DNA of 64,000 nucleotides from Rhexocercosporidium sp. MPI-PUGE-AT-0058 (lineage: Eukaryota; Ascomycota; Leotiomycetes; Helotiales): the NCBI GenBank assembly GCA_020746875.1, contig JAGTJL010000023.1, forward strand, positions 310,001 through 374,000, written 5' to 3'. Every line of letters begins with the position of its first letter. Position 1 is the first letter of the stretch. Positions 13,927 through 26,265 of the stretch are shown here, one piece after another. The notes below the pieces were generated by a model. The model saw nothing but the letters and a program-made list of their open reading frames with translations. It was not told where the DNA came from and did no database searches. The position numbers were made by a program, and so were the translations under genes.

Positions 13927-14721
13927 GAGGTGGCAACGGGATGGAGATTTTTGTTTGACTTTGTATGAACATTTTGACGATGCGAGCTTTGATGGCCTGT
14001 CTACCTTTGTGGATGGTCTGCAAATGGATGAGTGAAGCGATTGAGTTTAGTCACGCCGCTCGCTTATCGAAGGAAAACATTCATAGGAACGAAGGAGTGG
14101 CATAAGAAATGCTACACATGCATGCAAATCAGCATGTCAAAGACGCCTAGCATGGATCATCGGGCAGATGGATGGTTTTTGGAGGCCAACCACGCGAGAA
14201 AGTGAGCGAGATTTTTGGCTGCAAGCAAGGAACGAAAGAAGGGCAAGGAAGGAAGCCAGAGCAAATGTGTATGATAGACAAATAAGTCGAAAAGGGCAGC
14301 TTAGAAGCTCAGAAGCTACCCGCTACACTTAATGAACAAAGAACCTTCTCAAATCCATTCTCTTGTGTGGTTCTGGTGTCCTGCTTCCCGTCTCTCGGTA
14401 CTTGATACTCGGTACTTGGGTTTTTCATGATTCGGTATTCGTGATTACTTAATTCTCTTCCTCGCTCTAGCTACCTATGTGACTACGTATCCATGCATGC
14501 CGTCCATCCATTCCTTCGTAATCCCATCCTACTCGTGCATTCAAGACATACCAAACTTGACATGACATAACCCATTTGCCGACGCAAGACTCCAAACGCC
14601 TTTCACCAAGCAAGGAAACAAAACCAAACAGTACACAAACGATCCAGGTAGCACGGCAGCAGGGTAGTAAGACCAACCCCATCCCATCTCCACCACACAG
14701 CCCCCATTAACAGAATGGGAA
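13927..14721. other. Convergent 3' gap between ctk1 and mcm5
   Basis: A 795-bp tail-to-tail gap holding the two 3' untranslated regions. The ctk1 side carries several in-frame stops soon after the gene; the mcm5 side is C/A-rich on the plus strand. No gene is seen here. Confidence 0.6.
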
Positions 14722-17025
14722 TCAAGCACCACTCCTATAAACCTGACTACCCTGCCCCCGAATCGTAACCGTATCTCTCCTCTGCAGCACCGTAATCGCC
14801 CTCTGAAGAGCCTGCTCACTATACCCCTTCCCATCACAAAGCTCCCTCTTGAGAGTCTGCAGACTCGTACTCCACCCAATCGGTAGTCTCTTCTTCAGCT
14901 CCTCCTCAAGCTTATTGACCTCGTCGTTTAACTCCTTGCTGCCTTGTCCGGATCCCATCTTAACTGCATCCATGGTCGATGCGAGGAAGAGCCGGATCGC
15001 CTCGTCGACGTGTTGTTCTGTTGCAATGGGAGAGAGGGAGAGTTTGGCGAGGGATTCCGTGATGCGGATTATGGCTTCGAGTTGTCGGACTGTGATGGGG
15101 ATTGAGGAGCGTGCGTTGGCTTCCAGTTCCGCAGCGTGGACTTGTTTGCGGATGGAGACGAAGTGGGAGGAGAGTTTCTCGGCGGCTTCGGGGGAAAGAC
15201 GAGGTGCGCAGCGGCTGGGGACTGTTAGTTGTTGTTCTTCTGAGCTTGTTTCGAGGGGAACTTACGATTTGCAGTAACTGACATATCTCTTCATCTTATC
15301 GACTGAGATCTCAGCTTCGGCTTGCTCTTCTACACCTCGTCCACCCATGTTGATACCCATAACATGCTTAGCAATCTTGATGTCTCTGTTCCTATCGTGA
15401 TCATCCTTGACGATGAAAATCATGTCAAAACGAGAGAGAATGGTGGTCTGGAAATCGATGTTCTCGCCTGGCGTCTTGAGATCATCATATCGGCCGAAGA
15501 TGGGATTGGCAGCGGCGAGAACTGACGTTCGCGCGTTGAGAATTGTGGTGATACCTGCCTTGGCGATGGAGATGGTTTGCTGTTCCATGGCTTCATGGAT
15601 AGCGACTCTGTCTTCGTCCCGCATTTTGTCGAACTCATCAATACAGACTACACCTCCGTCGGCCAACACCATAGCTCCCCCTTCAAGATAGAATTCTCTA
15701 GTCGTGTGATCTCTTTGAACCGAGGCTGTAAGACCTGCTGCTGAAGAACCCTTTCCAGATGTGTAAATAGCGATTGGGGCGGCTTTCTCGACGAACTTCA
15801 GTAATTGGGACTTTGCAGTTCCGGGGTCACCAAGAAGTAGGACGTTGATATCTCCACGAAGCTTCATTCCATCTGGCAGGATCTTCTTCGAGCCGCCTAG
15901 AAGTAGACATGCGATAGCCTTCTTGATGTCCTGGTTGCCGTAAATTGATGGCGCTATGCAGTTTGCGAAGACGGTGTAGAGATCAGGTCTTCTGCTCATT
16001 TCCAAGAATTCTTGCTCTTCCTCCTCCGAAAAGATTGCATTTCCCTTTGCTGTGTGATCAACATCACTGTGAATTCCGACTGCTCGTAGATATGGGGTTC
16101 GAATAGCCACTGCGGAGGTTGTGCTAGATCCTTTAGATTGTTTGTTCTGGTAAATAGAGAAAATTCCCGTAATCATGCATCTTGATCCTGGAACCACACG
16201 ATTTGTGAGGTACCGGTCGGTTGAGATAAGGACATGTCTGGGAAGTTCTCCAACTGGAACCTGATCGGGTGCTTCCTGCAGTTTGATAATTTGCTGATCG
16301 ACGAATTGAGAACTTTCGTGAACAACGATGTAAGGGTCCATGGGGCAAGCATCATCTCCTGGGCCCTTAGCTCTATCGCAGTATCTTGGAAGAGAAACTC
16401 CAGCAAAGCCGCCTGCTACGGGAAGAATTTTGACTTGATGACAATTCCGGCATTGAATGTGGAGTGCTGTTGCTTTTGAAGATAGGACTGATGCACCAAT
16501 AACAATTCCTGGCACGCGGACAAGTCTGGAGATTGTGAGGGCGTCGAGATTACGGATGGAGATGTCTCCGGCTGAGGAGTGGAGGAGGAGTTGATGTTCT
16601 GGAAGGGATATTTCCTTGGTAGAGGGGTAGACGATTCGATGGGTACACTTCTTCAAGGCTGCTTCGAACTGCATTGTGTCAGCTATTGAAGCGCTGGGGA
16701 GGGAGGCATGGAGCTTACGAGAGGGATAATCTCTGCTGGTTCTGTAACCAGTCGATGTGCCAGCTCCTCGTTGAAAGATATCAAGTGTCCAACATCGACA
16801 TCGCAGTAGTATTGCTTCAAAAGAACGTTCTCACGTATTTGATCACTGGGGAATATTAGAAATGGTTCTGCAGGATGGAGAGGAGACTGACCGATAGATG
16901 AAGACACTATCAAGTCTGAACTGCAGGATGAATTGCATCAACTGCGATTGTATCTGCTGGCGCGTATCATCGCCCTCATCGTCGGGAGGGAGAACAGACA
17001 AGCTGTAGACTGATCGGTGGTCCAT
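14722..17025 (-). CDS. mcm5: DNA replication licensing factor MCM5
   Basis: Subunit of the MCM2-7 replicative helicase. Minus-strand exons 16892-17025, 16719-16845, 15266-16668 and 14722-15214 give 718 residues, the usual length. The MCM5-specific N-terminus has [20 protein letters not shown] and AEIIPLFEAALK. A zinc-binding motif CRNCHQ...C...C lies near residues 160-195. The AAA+ core has Walker [10 protein letters not shown] (367-375), Walker [10 protein letters not shown] (about 428-436) and the arginine finger SRFD (499-502). The C-terminal winged-helix end [15 protein letters not shown] block reads [17 protein letters not shown] and the chain ends YRSGA, close to the yeast YRSGV. Introns are 46-51 bp. 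The gene is divergent from VPS54, and its upstream region carries MluI-box and SCB-like cell-cycle sites, which fits G1/S expression. Confidence 0.97.
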
Positions 17026-17249
17026 GGTGGAGTTGGGGCACGCTACGAAAAGGGGTTGAGGGGCAAGTCAACAGTGCAGACCTCGGGGAGAAGAAGGACG
17101 CGATGAGTAGTAGGGGAGTCTAGAACTCGCTGTGCGGCTTTCAGGAGGAGAGCTTGTTGTTGTCGTCGTCGTGGTGGTGGAAAGAGAAGTAGTGTTGTTG
17201 TGGTGCAGATGTAGATTCCGATGTTATAGAGGGGAGGGCAGATCACTGT

Positions 17250-17256
17250 CGCGAAA
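17250..17256 (+). promoter_or_regulatory. SCB-like site CGCGAAA upstream of mcm5
   Basis: CGCGAAA matches the CRCGAAA consensus bound by the Swi4/Swi6-type cell-cycle factor in yeast. It lies 225 bp before the mcm5 ATG and 11 bases from an MluI box. Function is inferred from the sequence and its position only. Confidence 0.45.
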
Positions 17257-17267
17257 AGAAAAGGAGC

Positions 17268-17273
17268 ACGCGT
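17268..17273 (+). promoter_or_regulatory. MluI cell-cycle box (ACGCGT) upstream of mcm5
   Basis: A palindromic ACGCGT lies 243 bp upstream of the mcm5 start codon. This is the MBF binding core that drives G1/S transcription of replication genes in yeasts, and MCM genes are established targets there. A six-base match alone is weak evidence; the position next to an SCB-like site supports it. Confidence 0.5.
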
Positions 17274-17832
17274 GGGAGCGCGTCGGGAAATTGCTTGGCG
17301 TTTTCTGGCTGCCGAAGGGAAGGGAAGGAAGGTCCGGAAGGGGGAAGGAAGGTACGGAGGTAAAGTGCTTGCAGTAGCGCGGGATACCCCTGTCTTCGCT
17401 CTCGAGGCTGACACGACCTGGACCTGGATCTGGAGGATGTAGTCAAGATTGAGAATAAACACTCACTCACAAACGACGATAGTATGCCCACGCGCCCCCT
17501 GACTCCGCATTCCTCGCATCGCCCTGCGCTTCTCATGTTTTCTCTGCAATGATACCCAGATAGCGATCCATCGATTCGTCAACAAGCGTGTTGACAGCTC
17601 GCAGGGCCCCGTGGCCTCTGCCTCTGCCTTTACCTTTTGCCTTGGACCGCCTTCTCTATTGCAACCTCTGTACCACCAAAGCCCACCCCTGATAGGCTAC
17701 ATTTCGTACCAGAGCCCCCCCCGTTGGACTGTTGTGGGGAGGTTGGAGGTGGCCAGAATTGATTGGGAAGCAAGCGCAAGAAGCAGTTCAGCCTCTGAGC
17801 CCCAAGTTCGGAGGTCCATCAGGTCAATCACT

Positions 17833-20800
17833 ATGGCATCTCCGGCGCCGCGATACTCGATCGATAGCCTCTCCCCCATATCGCCCACTCCATCTCGAAG
17901 CGAATATCCTTTCCCCAGGTCAGTACTGGACATACTACGCATGCGGGGTGATGGATGCTGACAGACTAAAGGCCAGGCTCAAGTGGAAGATTCCAACCCC
18001 GCCGAGGTTCTACGGCCAGCTCAATACATTCTATAGGGGGCACATTAGATACAGGTTCGCATCGGCATGGATTGAATGAATCTAGTCAAAACGGTGTGTT
18101 AAATTTGTCGGGGGAAATGTTCTTACTCACAATTACAGCTATATCAACTCTTCTGCAACCACCAATCGTTCGAACTGGACTTATCCCCCATACCTCTGCG
18201 CCAGCTTCGAGCGCCCATAAACCTCCCACCGCTCGAGACATACCTCCTGTTACCCTCACAAATATCACGCATGTTGATCCGTCCGAATTCAAACCATATC
18301 TGACCCAAGTTGGAGGTCTGTATGATGCATTACAGCGAGCCAAGGACAATGAAGATGATGGGGGACACAGCTGTTTAGGAAAGGCAAACCTGATGACTTT
18401 TCGGACCTTCTCGATGCAGGTCGCAAATCAGCAAGTCGACCAAATCTTTCTCGAAAAGCTTCACTAGCATCTCTAGCCTCGTCTATCGAAACACCGACGA
18501 TAAAACGGAGGACAAGTGGGGGTCCAGGGAGGAGGGCCGCACATGCGACTACACCTCTATCAACAATACCCAACGTTTATTTCGAAGAAGATTTTCACCT
18601 GGAGAACCCCCGGACTTTCGATGTAGTTAGTGAGAGGTCCGAGGTAGTCAAGCCGGCACCTGGGTCGCCTGATGAGCGGAGAACCTCGAATGGAGTGGCG
18701 GTTGGGCAACGCAAGGCCTTAGCGACAAATGCGATTCTTCAGGAGAAACTTTCATGGTACATGGATACTATTGAGGTTCATCTCATCTCGTCGATATCAA
18801 CTGCATCGACCTCGTTTTTTGCGGCTCTTGGGTCATTGAGAGAGCTTCATCACGAGGCCGCTGAATCCGTGGACCGTATCAAAGCCCTGCGGAAGGAACT
18901 GGCAACTCTGGACGAAGAAATGGCTGTTGGTGGACTGAATATTGTCAAGAAGAAACGACGGAGGGAAAATCTCAAGCAATTGAGTGATGCTGTTCAACAG
19001 TTGAAACAGATTGTAGAGGGGCTTGCGAATTGTGAGTCCCTGGTCGATGAAGGTGATGTCGATAAGGCTCTGGATGCAATCGACGGCTTGGAGAGGCTGA
19101 TATCAGGAGTGGCCAGCAAGGACACCAAAATCCAGCTCAGGGATCTCAGAAGAGCAGTGGCTTTGAATGGCGTGAATAGCGATTTGGATCTTCTACGACT
19201 CCGTATCGGCAAACTTTACGAAACTAGATTCCTCAATGCTCTGATTGGCGACCTACGACACCACGTAGAGTCGGTTTCTACACCTGACACTTTACAACGG
19301 TGGAGCAGTTCTTCCCAAAGGTCGAGAGGAGGCCATAATCGGGAACCATCTACATATCCGACTTATTTAACGATGAGTAACCAATTTAGAACAGAACTTC
19401 TGGGGAACCTGAGTGGCCTACACCGTGCTCGACATACTTCTCCTGCAACCACGGCCTATCGGGAAGCGGTCTTACGAGAACTGAGAAATATCATAAGGAG
19501 ACCATTACCGGCTTCAAATGATGATGATGCAGATTCAATGATGTCTGCTTCTACAATGGGAGGCGGAAGGCAAAAGACTCAACAAGAGAAGTCGTCAATT
19601 CTTGCGAGGAATCTACGTGCCCTGGAACCGGAAGACGCTGAGGACCTTCTCAAGAAGACGTATATAGGTGTCGGTGAGACTCTGAGAAGACTTGGAACGC
19701 AAGTCAAGGTGCTTCTTGACGTGACTAGTACTCTCGGAGATCCTGCTTCTGGGTTAAGATCCCCTCCAAGAAGTCCCAACATAGCCGCAATCGACAGCCG
19801 ATTGGGTTCAGCCCCATCCAAGGGAAATTCCGGACGAGAAATCCAAGAAGAGATGCATCAGACACTCGACATGTCGAACCTCCTAGGACAAGCAGTCGAT
19901 ATTGCGCAGGAGAAGATTGTGAAGGTTCTCAGGGTTCGATCAGAGCAAAGTACCCACCTTTCAGTCGAGAACTTCCTTCGATACTTCACGTTAAACCTTC
20001 TCTTTGCCAATGAGTGCGAGGCCGTGTCAGGACGAAGCGGTACGGCTCTCAAGAATGTTGTGAATGGTCACATCAAAGACTTCGTACAACACATGAGCGA
20101 ATCCGAACGTCAAGCACTGGCAACTGGTATGGAAGCAGACCCTTGGAATGCAAAAGACTTCACCGATGCAGATACTGAGGAGTTGAGTCGGATACTCTCT
20201 GCAAGTACGGAAGATGCAGAAGCTTGGAGCTCGGGAAGCAGAATATGGCAACCTCCATCTCCATCTACACAATCACAACCCGATACCACTGCAAGCCTTC
20301 TTGCTGCACAGGTAAATGGCAATTCTGGAACCTCAACACCTTCTGCAGCACCCTCGAAAGCTACCACCCGCTCCGCTCACATAGAAAGCGAATCTTTCAT
20401 CCTCCCGGTCTCTGCAATACTATGCTTGCATGGCCTTTCTTCGTTCCTCCACTTAAACACCGGGATTCCATCCATGACTTCTGAGATCGCCACTTCTATG
20501 GTCTCGTACCTAAGTCTCTTTAACTCTCGCTGCACACAACTCATCCTCGGTGCAGGAGCCACTCGTTCTGCCGGCTTGAAAAATATCACAACCAAACATC
20601 TCGCTCTCGCCGCTCAAGCCTTATCCTTCGTTAGCAGCCTCATTCCCCATATCCGTGAATTCGTTCGTCGACATTCCGGCTCCGGGTCAGCTGTCTCCTC
20701 TCTTATGGGCGAATTCGACAAAGTTCGTCGAGCCTACCTAGAACACCAGCAATCCATCTACGACAAGCTTGTCGACATAATGGCCGGTCGAGCTACTGCT

Positions 20801-21391
20801 CACGCCAAAGCCATGAAACTCATCAACTGGGAACAGAACAAGGATGGTGTAAATACGTACATGGAGACCTTGACCAAGGAAACTAGTACTCTGCATCGTG
20901 TGCTCTCCAAGCATCTACCAGACATGACGGTCAAGATGATCATGGAGCCTGTTTTTAGGAGTTACAAGGAGCAATGGGGCAAGGCATTTGGGGATGTGGT
21001 GTTGGGAAGCGAGGGTGCGCAAGCAAGGTATGTCTTTCCTTCACCTACCCGAATCTGAATGTCTCGACTAACATGACCCAGGATGCTCCGTGATGTAGAA
21101 CATTTCAAGACTAAGATCGGAAGTCTTGATGGTGCGGGCGACGCGGGTGATTATCTCGTGAACCTCGTCAAAGCGAAGAGCGTCCCGAAACCGAAAGTAG
21201 CCACTCCACCGCCACCTCCTGCTCCTGCTCTTATTGAGAAGGACGAAAAGGAGAAAGAGAAAGATGAAGAGCCTATAGCGAACGGAAAGACTAGTCCTGA
21301 CGAACAGACGAACGGGAATGGGAGTGCAAATGCAAGTGTAGCGGTAGATGGATTAGAAAAGTCGCAGACAAGTGCCCAGACGACCGCTTAG
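17833..21391 (+). CDS. vps54: GARP tethering complex subunit VPS54 (possible frameshift near 18360)
   Basis: Subunit of the Golgi-associated retrograde protein complex, which tethers endosome-derived vesicles at the trans-Golgi. Exons are 17833-17918, 17972-18054, 18139 to about 18319-18367, about 18379-21027, and 21082-21391. The conserved fungal motif ARDIPPVTLTNITHVDP opens the folded part, and a coiled-coil region (LRELHHEAAESVDRIKALRK) follows. The C-terminal Vps54 domain is clear: FNSRCTQLILGAGATRSAG, then LKNITTKHLALAAQALSFV. The tail is Pro/Glu/Lys-rich and disordered. Near 18356-18378 the reading frame shifts: either a base is missing from a five-G run (18360-18364), or a 59-bp GT-AG intron (18320-18378) is removed, which gives exactly 1,103 codons but lacks a clear branch point and deletes well-behaved coding sequence. 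I first considered COG6; the C-terminal domain decides for VPS54. Confidence 0.9.
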
Positions 21392-21963
21392 CGAATAGAT
21401 GAGATGAGGGACGAGATGCCAGGAATACCTACATACCGTTTGAATACAACCTCAAGTCCTACCCAGGTAGAATCAGGATTAACGAACTTGGCGTGTACAG
21501 TTTCACGTTATGAACTTATGAGATACATCAGAAAGTGTAGCTCTTCCCCTGATGCGGGGGAGATGCCCCCATCATATTGATCTTTACAACAGCTATTGAT
21601 AGGCAGGTCTGGTTGGTTCGGATCTGCCTTGTGGCGGATGCCTGATGTTGCGGCGCAGCAAGTCAGCCTTGCTTTAGGACTGAAGTGTCAGCCCCTCACT
21701 AGCTGCGCCAACTCCCACTTGCTTTCCTCACTCTTCCTCTCAACCTCCATTGTCATTCTCGATTTTGATTCTAAAATCCACCGTTTTGTAATGTTGATCT
21801 CTTGCTCGTACTTGAGTACAACGGAGCCAAACCGAACTCTTGATCGCTCTTTTATTCCCACTTCTCGCTGAAGGACATTCACTTTCCTCGTCCTACATCT
21901 ACCCTCCGTCATCCATAATCTCTCCATCTCGGACCGATACCAATATCAATATCAAAACCAAAC
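21392..21963. other. Intergenic: vps54 3' end to four-TM gene leader
   Basis: A 572-bp gap. The last 200 bases are CT- and CA-rich and end in a run of CAAT/ATCAA repeats before the next ATG (atatcaatatcaaaaccaaac), a typical leader. No gene is seen. Confidence 0.55.
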
Positions 21964-23094
21964 ATGCCGCCATCAACACACATCACCGTCTCAGTCCATT
22001 CTCAAACCCACACCTCTAAAGCTACCTACCACGCATCACCAAAATGCCTCAAATACGCATCATTCATGCACGGTCTCTCACCAGGCTGGGCTCTATTCCT
22101 CGCTATCCTCTTCGGTCTCCTGGCTGTTCTGTTCACCAATGCTGTTAGATGGTCGACGCCTGGTGTTTGCAATAAGCCGAAAAAAGTCGCCGAGGCACCA
22201 GTTCCAGATGCAGGTTCAGATTCAGGAACGATACCGTCTCCTCAAACTACCGGCCTTGAAAATGCCGAGGCTGGTGCACTCGTGAATGGTGATCGAGTTG
22301 CAGAAGGAGAGGCGCCCCCGCCTTATCAACCACCGATATTATCATCAACAACTGTTTCAACACTTACCCAGCCACAGCCCCAAATCACAGCAACCACTCA
22401 GACACACACATGGATGATCCCCAAAAGCCCAGAAGTCAAAACCACATCCGCCCACCGCTTCGTAACAGGGTCGTTCTTCTTCGCACTCACGCTCACTTCT
22501 TTCGTCCTCTCTGGGTTGAGTATACAAACTGTTATGCTGTGTAATCCAGATGGCGAGTTTGGGACGGTGGCGAAGGTTTTCTGTACGTATTCATCCTCCT
22601 TCTCCTCCTTGTTGTTTCACGCCTACCTATCTATTCCGAAGTTCCAATCATATCTTTCCCACCATCTTCTGCACAACAAAAACTAACACCCTACAGTCTG
22701 GCTCCTCTTCGCCATCCCCCTCGCCTGGTCTACAACAGCCCTCTCCTGCTTCCTAATCCTCCTCCGCAACCTCTGGGGTCCGTCGATGGAACACAGATTC
22801 CCACTCGATCAAAGCTCCGTCATCATGGGTCTCGTCATCGCACTCATGTTCCCGTTCATCTTTGTCGGGTATATCCTTGGAGGAGCGGCGGTTTGGGCGG
22901 TCCAAAGGTGTCAGAGGGTTTGTTGTGGTGTTGGGGGGGAGGAAGATGCAGATGGGGACGATGCTCAGCAGGGGGGTGTGGAACTTGAAGAGGGGCGGGC
23001 TGGGGTAGTCTCAAGGGATAGTGAGGAGTTGGGTGGGGATGATGGAGAGGAAGAGCGAGTTGCGTTGATGGGGAAGGGGAAGAGTGATGTTTGA
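21964..23094 (+). CDS. Four-TM membrane protein with PPPY motif, unknown function
   Basis: Two exons (21964-22582, 22697-23094; 114-bp intron with a CTAAC branch) give 338 residues. Predicted membrane segments lie at about 41-60, 166-191, 207-230 and 246-270. The loop between the first two is long, disordered and Pro/Thr-rich, and contains PPPYQPP at 118-124, a PY motif of the kind bound by WW domains of Rsp5/Nedd4 ubiquitin ligases. The C-terminus after the last segment is Cys-rich (RCQRVCCG) and then strongly acidic. I do not recognise a family. The layout would fit a small plasma-membrane or endosomal protein, or a Rsp5 adaptor, but that is inference. The start follows a CA-rich leader and is the first Met of the frame. 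Confidence 0.8.
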
Positions 23095-23441
23095 GTTTTA
23101 AGTGGCCTAAAATTAGGGGTCTAGTAGTGAGTGTCGAAACAGAGAGATTGGCACATACTTTGACCAATGCGGTTTAGCAAACATGACGAATATTACCTCG
23201 CTTCTTCTGTTGACTTACTTACAAGACAACCTCCACCCCTCTTATCTCACTATCATTTCGACAACATACATAGCCAAGAGCGCTCTGCACAATACATCCC
23301 TCTCTCAGATATGTTTCAATTCATCGTACATTTGGCAAGCTGCTTCTTTATCCCTATCTTGAGATGATTGTTTACCATCAATCTATTCACACAACCTTGC
23401 AATACACAACCCCCAGCCACCCCTCCCTCTCAACAACCCAC
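23095..23441. other. Convergent 3' gap
   Basis: A 347-bp tail-to-tail gap between the four-TM gene and the siderophore transporter gene. It should contain both 3' ends. Nothing else is seen. Confidence 0.55.
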
Positions 23442-25448
23442 CTACCAGATAGTCCCCTTACTCTGCGTCCTCCTCTCCTCCATCTTCCTCACATCCAACC
23501 TCTTCCAAAGCACAATAGCCAACACACAGACCGGCATGAACGCACTCCCCGCGACGACCATCTTCCTCTGCACAATCGCATACGCCTCAACAATCGCACC
23601 CCTAATCTCCGTCCCCATCGGATAATCCTGCTGGATAACAAACGAGCTATAGATCGTCGCCGTGAGATTCTTGCTCTCCTCCGGTAAGGCCTTGTACAAC
23701 TCCCCAGGCAGGATATTCGTCCACAAAGCCCCGGCGATCGCTTGACCTATCGCTGAACCGATCGAGCCGAACATGCCCCATAGAGCGATAGCGACGGCTA
23801 CTTCTTGATGGGAGACGGATGCCATTACCGCGAGTTGGGCACAGGTAGCCCAGATGCCGGTGCCGATTCCGTTGAAGACTTGGCACATTACGAGGAGGCC
23901 TACGTGGGTGCTTGGAGTGCGGAGGTAGATTAGGAGGACGGTGCCGAGGACGACGAAGGGGATGCCGCCGTAGGATGTGTATTTGTAGTCGCCGGTGCGG
24001 CTGATGAGACTGTGATGGGACAATTAGAATTTTGAGCTACTAGCAAGGAAAAGGAATTTGAATTTGATGGGAAATAGAGGGAAGAAAACTTACAAGCCAA
24101 TAAACGGCGAGATGAACGACGAAGTAAGCGAGAACGCATTCAAAATATACCCCGAATCCCTAATTTTCTGATCATGCACGACCTGCAGGTACGAGTAATA
24201 ATACGTATCCCAGCAGAAGATCGACGCGAACATAAAGCCATATAGCAGCGACGAGCCGATGATCGTCCTGTTCATGAGGTACTTGAACGGGAAGAACTGA
24301 ACGGGCGCGAAGAACCTCTCCCAGAGCACGAAGGCTATCATGCTAACGGTGCCGATTACGAGCATAGAGATTATAGTTCCGCTAGCCCAGCCTTTGGACT
24401 GGCCGTTTGCAAGACTGAAGGGAAGGAGGATGAGGGAGAAGGCTGCTGTGCAGAGGAGGAGACCAAGGACTAGATACACATCAGTAGACTGCCTTTAAGA
24501 GAGGTTTCATTTCCCCGTCTAATGAATTGGAAGGTAGATACGTACCGTCAAACTCCACAACATAGAATTTAAACGACTCCCACGAATTCCCCTTCCGAAC
24601 CCTCTCAGGCAGCGCGCCCATCCTCCCCGCCTTCCTCTGCTGCGCCAACATCACCGCCGCCGCAGGCAAACTGACCCCAATCAAAATAATACAAAAGGCA
24701 CCAAACGCCCATCTCCACGTCGACTCCTCATAGAACAGCTCCGCAATCGCCGGCCCAGCAAACGTCGTAGCGATCGTCGGCGTCCCATTGATCGAAAACG
24801 CCAACATCCGATTCTTCAACGTCGTCATATCGGCGAGCATCACATTGACCACATACAATAGGCCGAGATGGCCTACCCAGTAGAAGGTATGTGCTGCGGC
24901 GTATGTGGTCACGTTCTTGCACACGGCTTTCATGATGAGACCTAGGGAGACGATGAAGAGCATGAGTAGGAAACCTTCGACTCGGCCCCAGATGTCGATG
25001 ATTTTCGCGATGGTGAATGCGGCGACGCCGCCGGCGATGGTGGCTACGATTCCGGTTGCGCCTAGGAGGCCGTGGGAGGCGAATGCGGATGTTACGTAGG
25101 CGGTTAGGTTTGAGTTGATGGAGGACATGAGGAGCTCGACGAAGGAGACGATGTAGAGTCTGGATGTGGCGTGTTAGTATGGTATAGTATGTATTCTCAC
25201 ATCTCTGTTCTTGAGAAAGAGAACGATACTTACAGAATGAACATCAATACCAAAGTCTTCTTCGTCCATACCGATGTGATGGCCTCGACTCGCTTCACAC
25301 CATCTTGTTTATGTGTTGATCCGTCCTCTTCATTGAACTTCTCATCATACTGAACTTCGTTGACATTATCAACATTGTGGACAGGAGTCTTCTCAATGTC
25401 GATAGGAGACTCATGTGCCCTGTTCTCGGCTGGTGTGATGGACGCCAT
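23442..25448 (-). CDS. MFS siderophore-iron transporter
   Basis: Major facilitator transporter of the fungal siderophore:H+ symporter family (Sit1/Mir/Str type), importing ferric siderophores at the plasma membrane. Minus-strand exons 25234-25448, 24546-25159, 24094-24469 and 23442-24009 sum to 591 codons (590 residues). A hydrophilic N-terminus of about 60 residues precedes the membrane part. Family features are the second half of TM1 and its loop (MSSINSNLTAYVTSAF), the short motif DIWGRVEGF, the TM5-6 stretch STWRWAFGAFCIILIG, and a C-terminal region FFPFKYLMNRTIIGSSLLYG followed by WDTYYYSYLQVVHD, typical of this family's 14-TM layout. A GATA site lies about 115 bp and an SREA-type ATCTGATAA 818 bp upstream, which fits iron repression. 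No siderophore synthetase or reductase gene is adjacent. The substrate siderophore cannot be read from the sequence. Confidence 0.88.
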
Positions 25449-25562
25449 GACTGCTTCACTTGACAGTGAGTAGAGTATCGATCTACACGAGAGATACGTA
25501 GTGGCGTGAAGAACAGAAACTCAGAACAGGACAACATGAACTGGTGGCCAACCCTTTATATC

Positions 25563-25568
25563 TTATCT
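25563..25568 (-). promoter_or_regulatory. GATA site (AGATAA) near the transporter start
   Basis: AGATAA on the minus strand, about 115 bp before the siderophore-transporter ATG, matches the HGATAR core of fungal GATA factors. It is a short motif and could be chance. Confidence 0.3.
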
Positions 25569-26265
25569 CATCAGCCCACGCAAGATCCCGCACCCAAATA
25601 AGTGCAAGATCCACTGCTGCTTCTAGGATCCTTCGCCGGCTTGGCTTGCCTTCGCTTCCATCCCAGTCCTCTCTGGTTCCGATCCAGGTCCAGGGTTAGG
25701 CCGGCTGTAACATTAAACAAATGCCGTCTTAAAAATTCCTCAAGTAAAATAAATGTCCCCATTCACTCGGGTAGTGAGACGAAGACTTTTGAATTGCTCC
25801 AGACTTTTGAAGCGGAGTATTTTTCAAGTATGCTGGAAACTGCGGCATCGATTTAAAGGAGTGGGTCTCGGGGGTTAAAAGGACGTGCTTAGATTAAAGA
25901 GCAAGGAAGCTCAGGCCACAGCTAATTGCAGCTTCACTTCCAATATAGGCGAGAATCTTAGGAAACAATTACTTGAGGAGAGTTTCTATAAGACGGTACC
26001 GGGGTTTTGAATATCTCGCTAGACGTATAGCTTTCAATTGAACAAAGATTCTGGCCAAAACCAACGTACACTTTGCAAGCTCTTGGCGATGCCACGAGAC
26101 CGACCTCGCAGAATCCACCACAATCTAGAATACTAAAATTAGAAAAATTGCCACATAAACCGGGCCAATCCATATAAGCGCAAGGAATAGTTTTTGATAC
26201 ATGACTATGCAAACTAGCAGCGAACGAGTGATCATCGGTCCAGCTTCCATTCGTTCGAAGGGCCG

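Larger units (their letters stand above)
17026..17832. promoter_or_regulatory. Divergent mcm5/vps54 promoter region
   Basis: An 807-bp gap between divergent start codons. It contains a GTT/GTC/GTG trinucleotide run (17154-17182), the cell-cycle sites listed separately at 17250 and 17268, and an eight-C run near 17716. The frame upstream of the vps54 ATG stays open to 17611, but those residues look non-coding. Confidence 0.6.

Noticed and set aside
17833..21391. First impression of COG6 for the vesicle-tethering gene
   Set aside because: The C-terminal block FNSRCTQLILGAGA and LKNITTKHLALA is the Vps54 domain; COG6 N-terminal motifs are absent.
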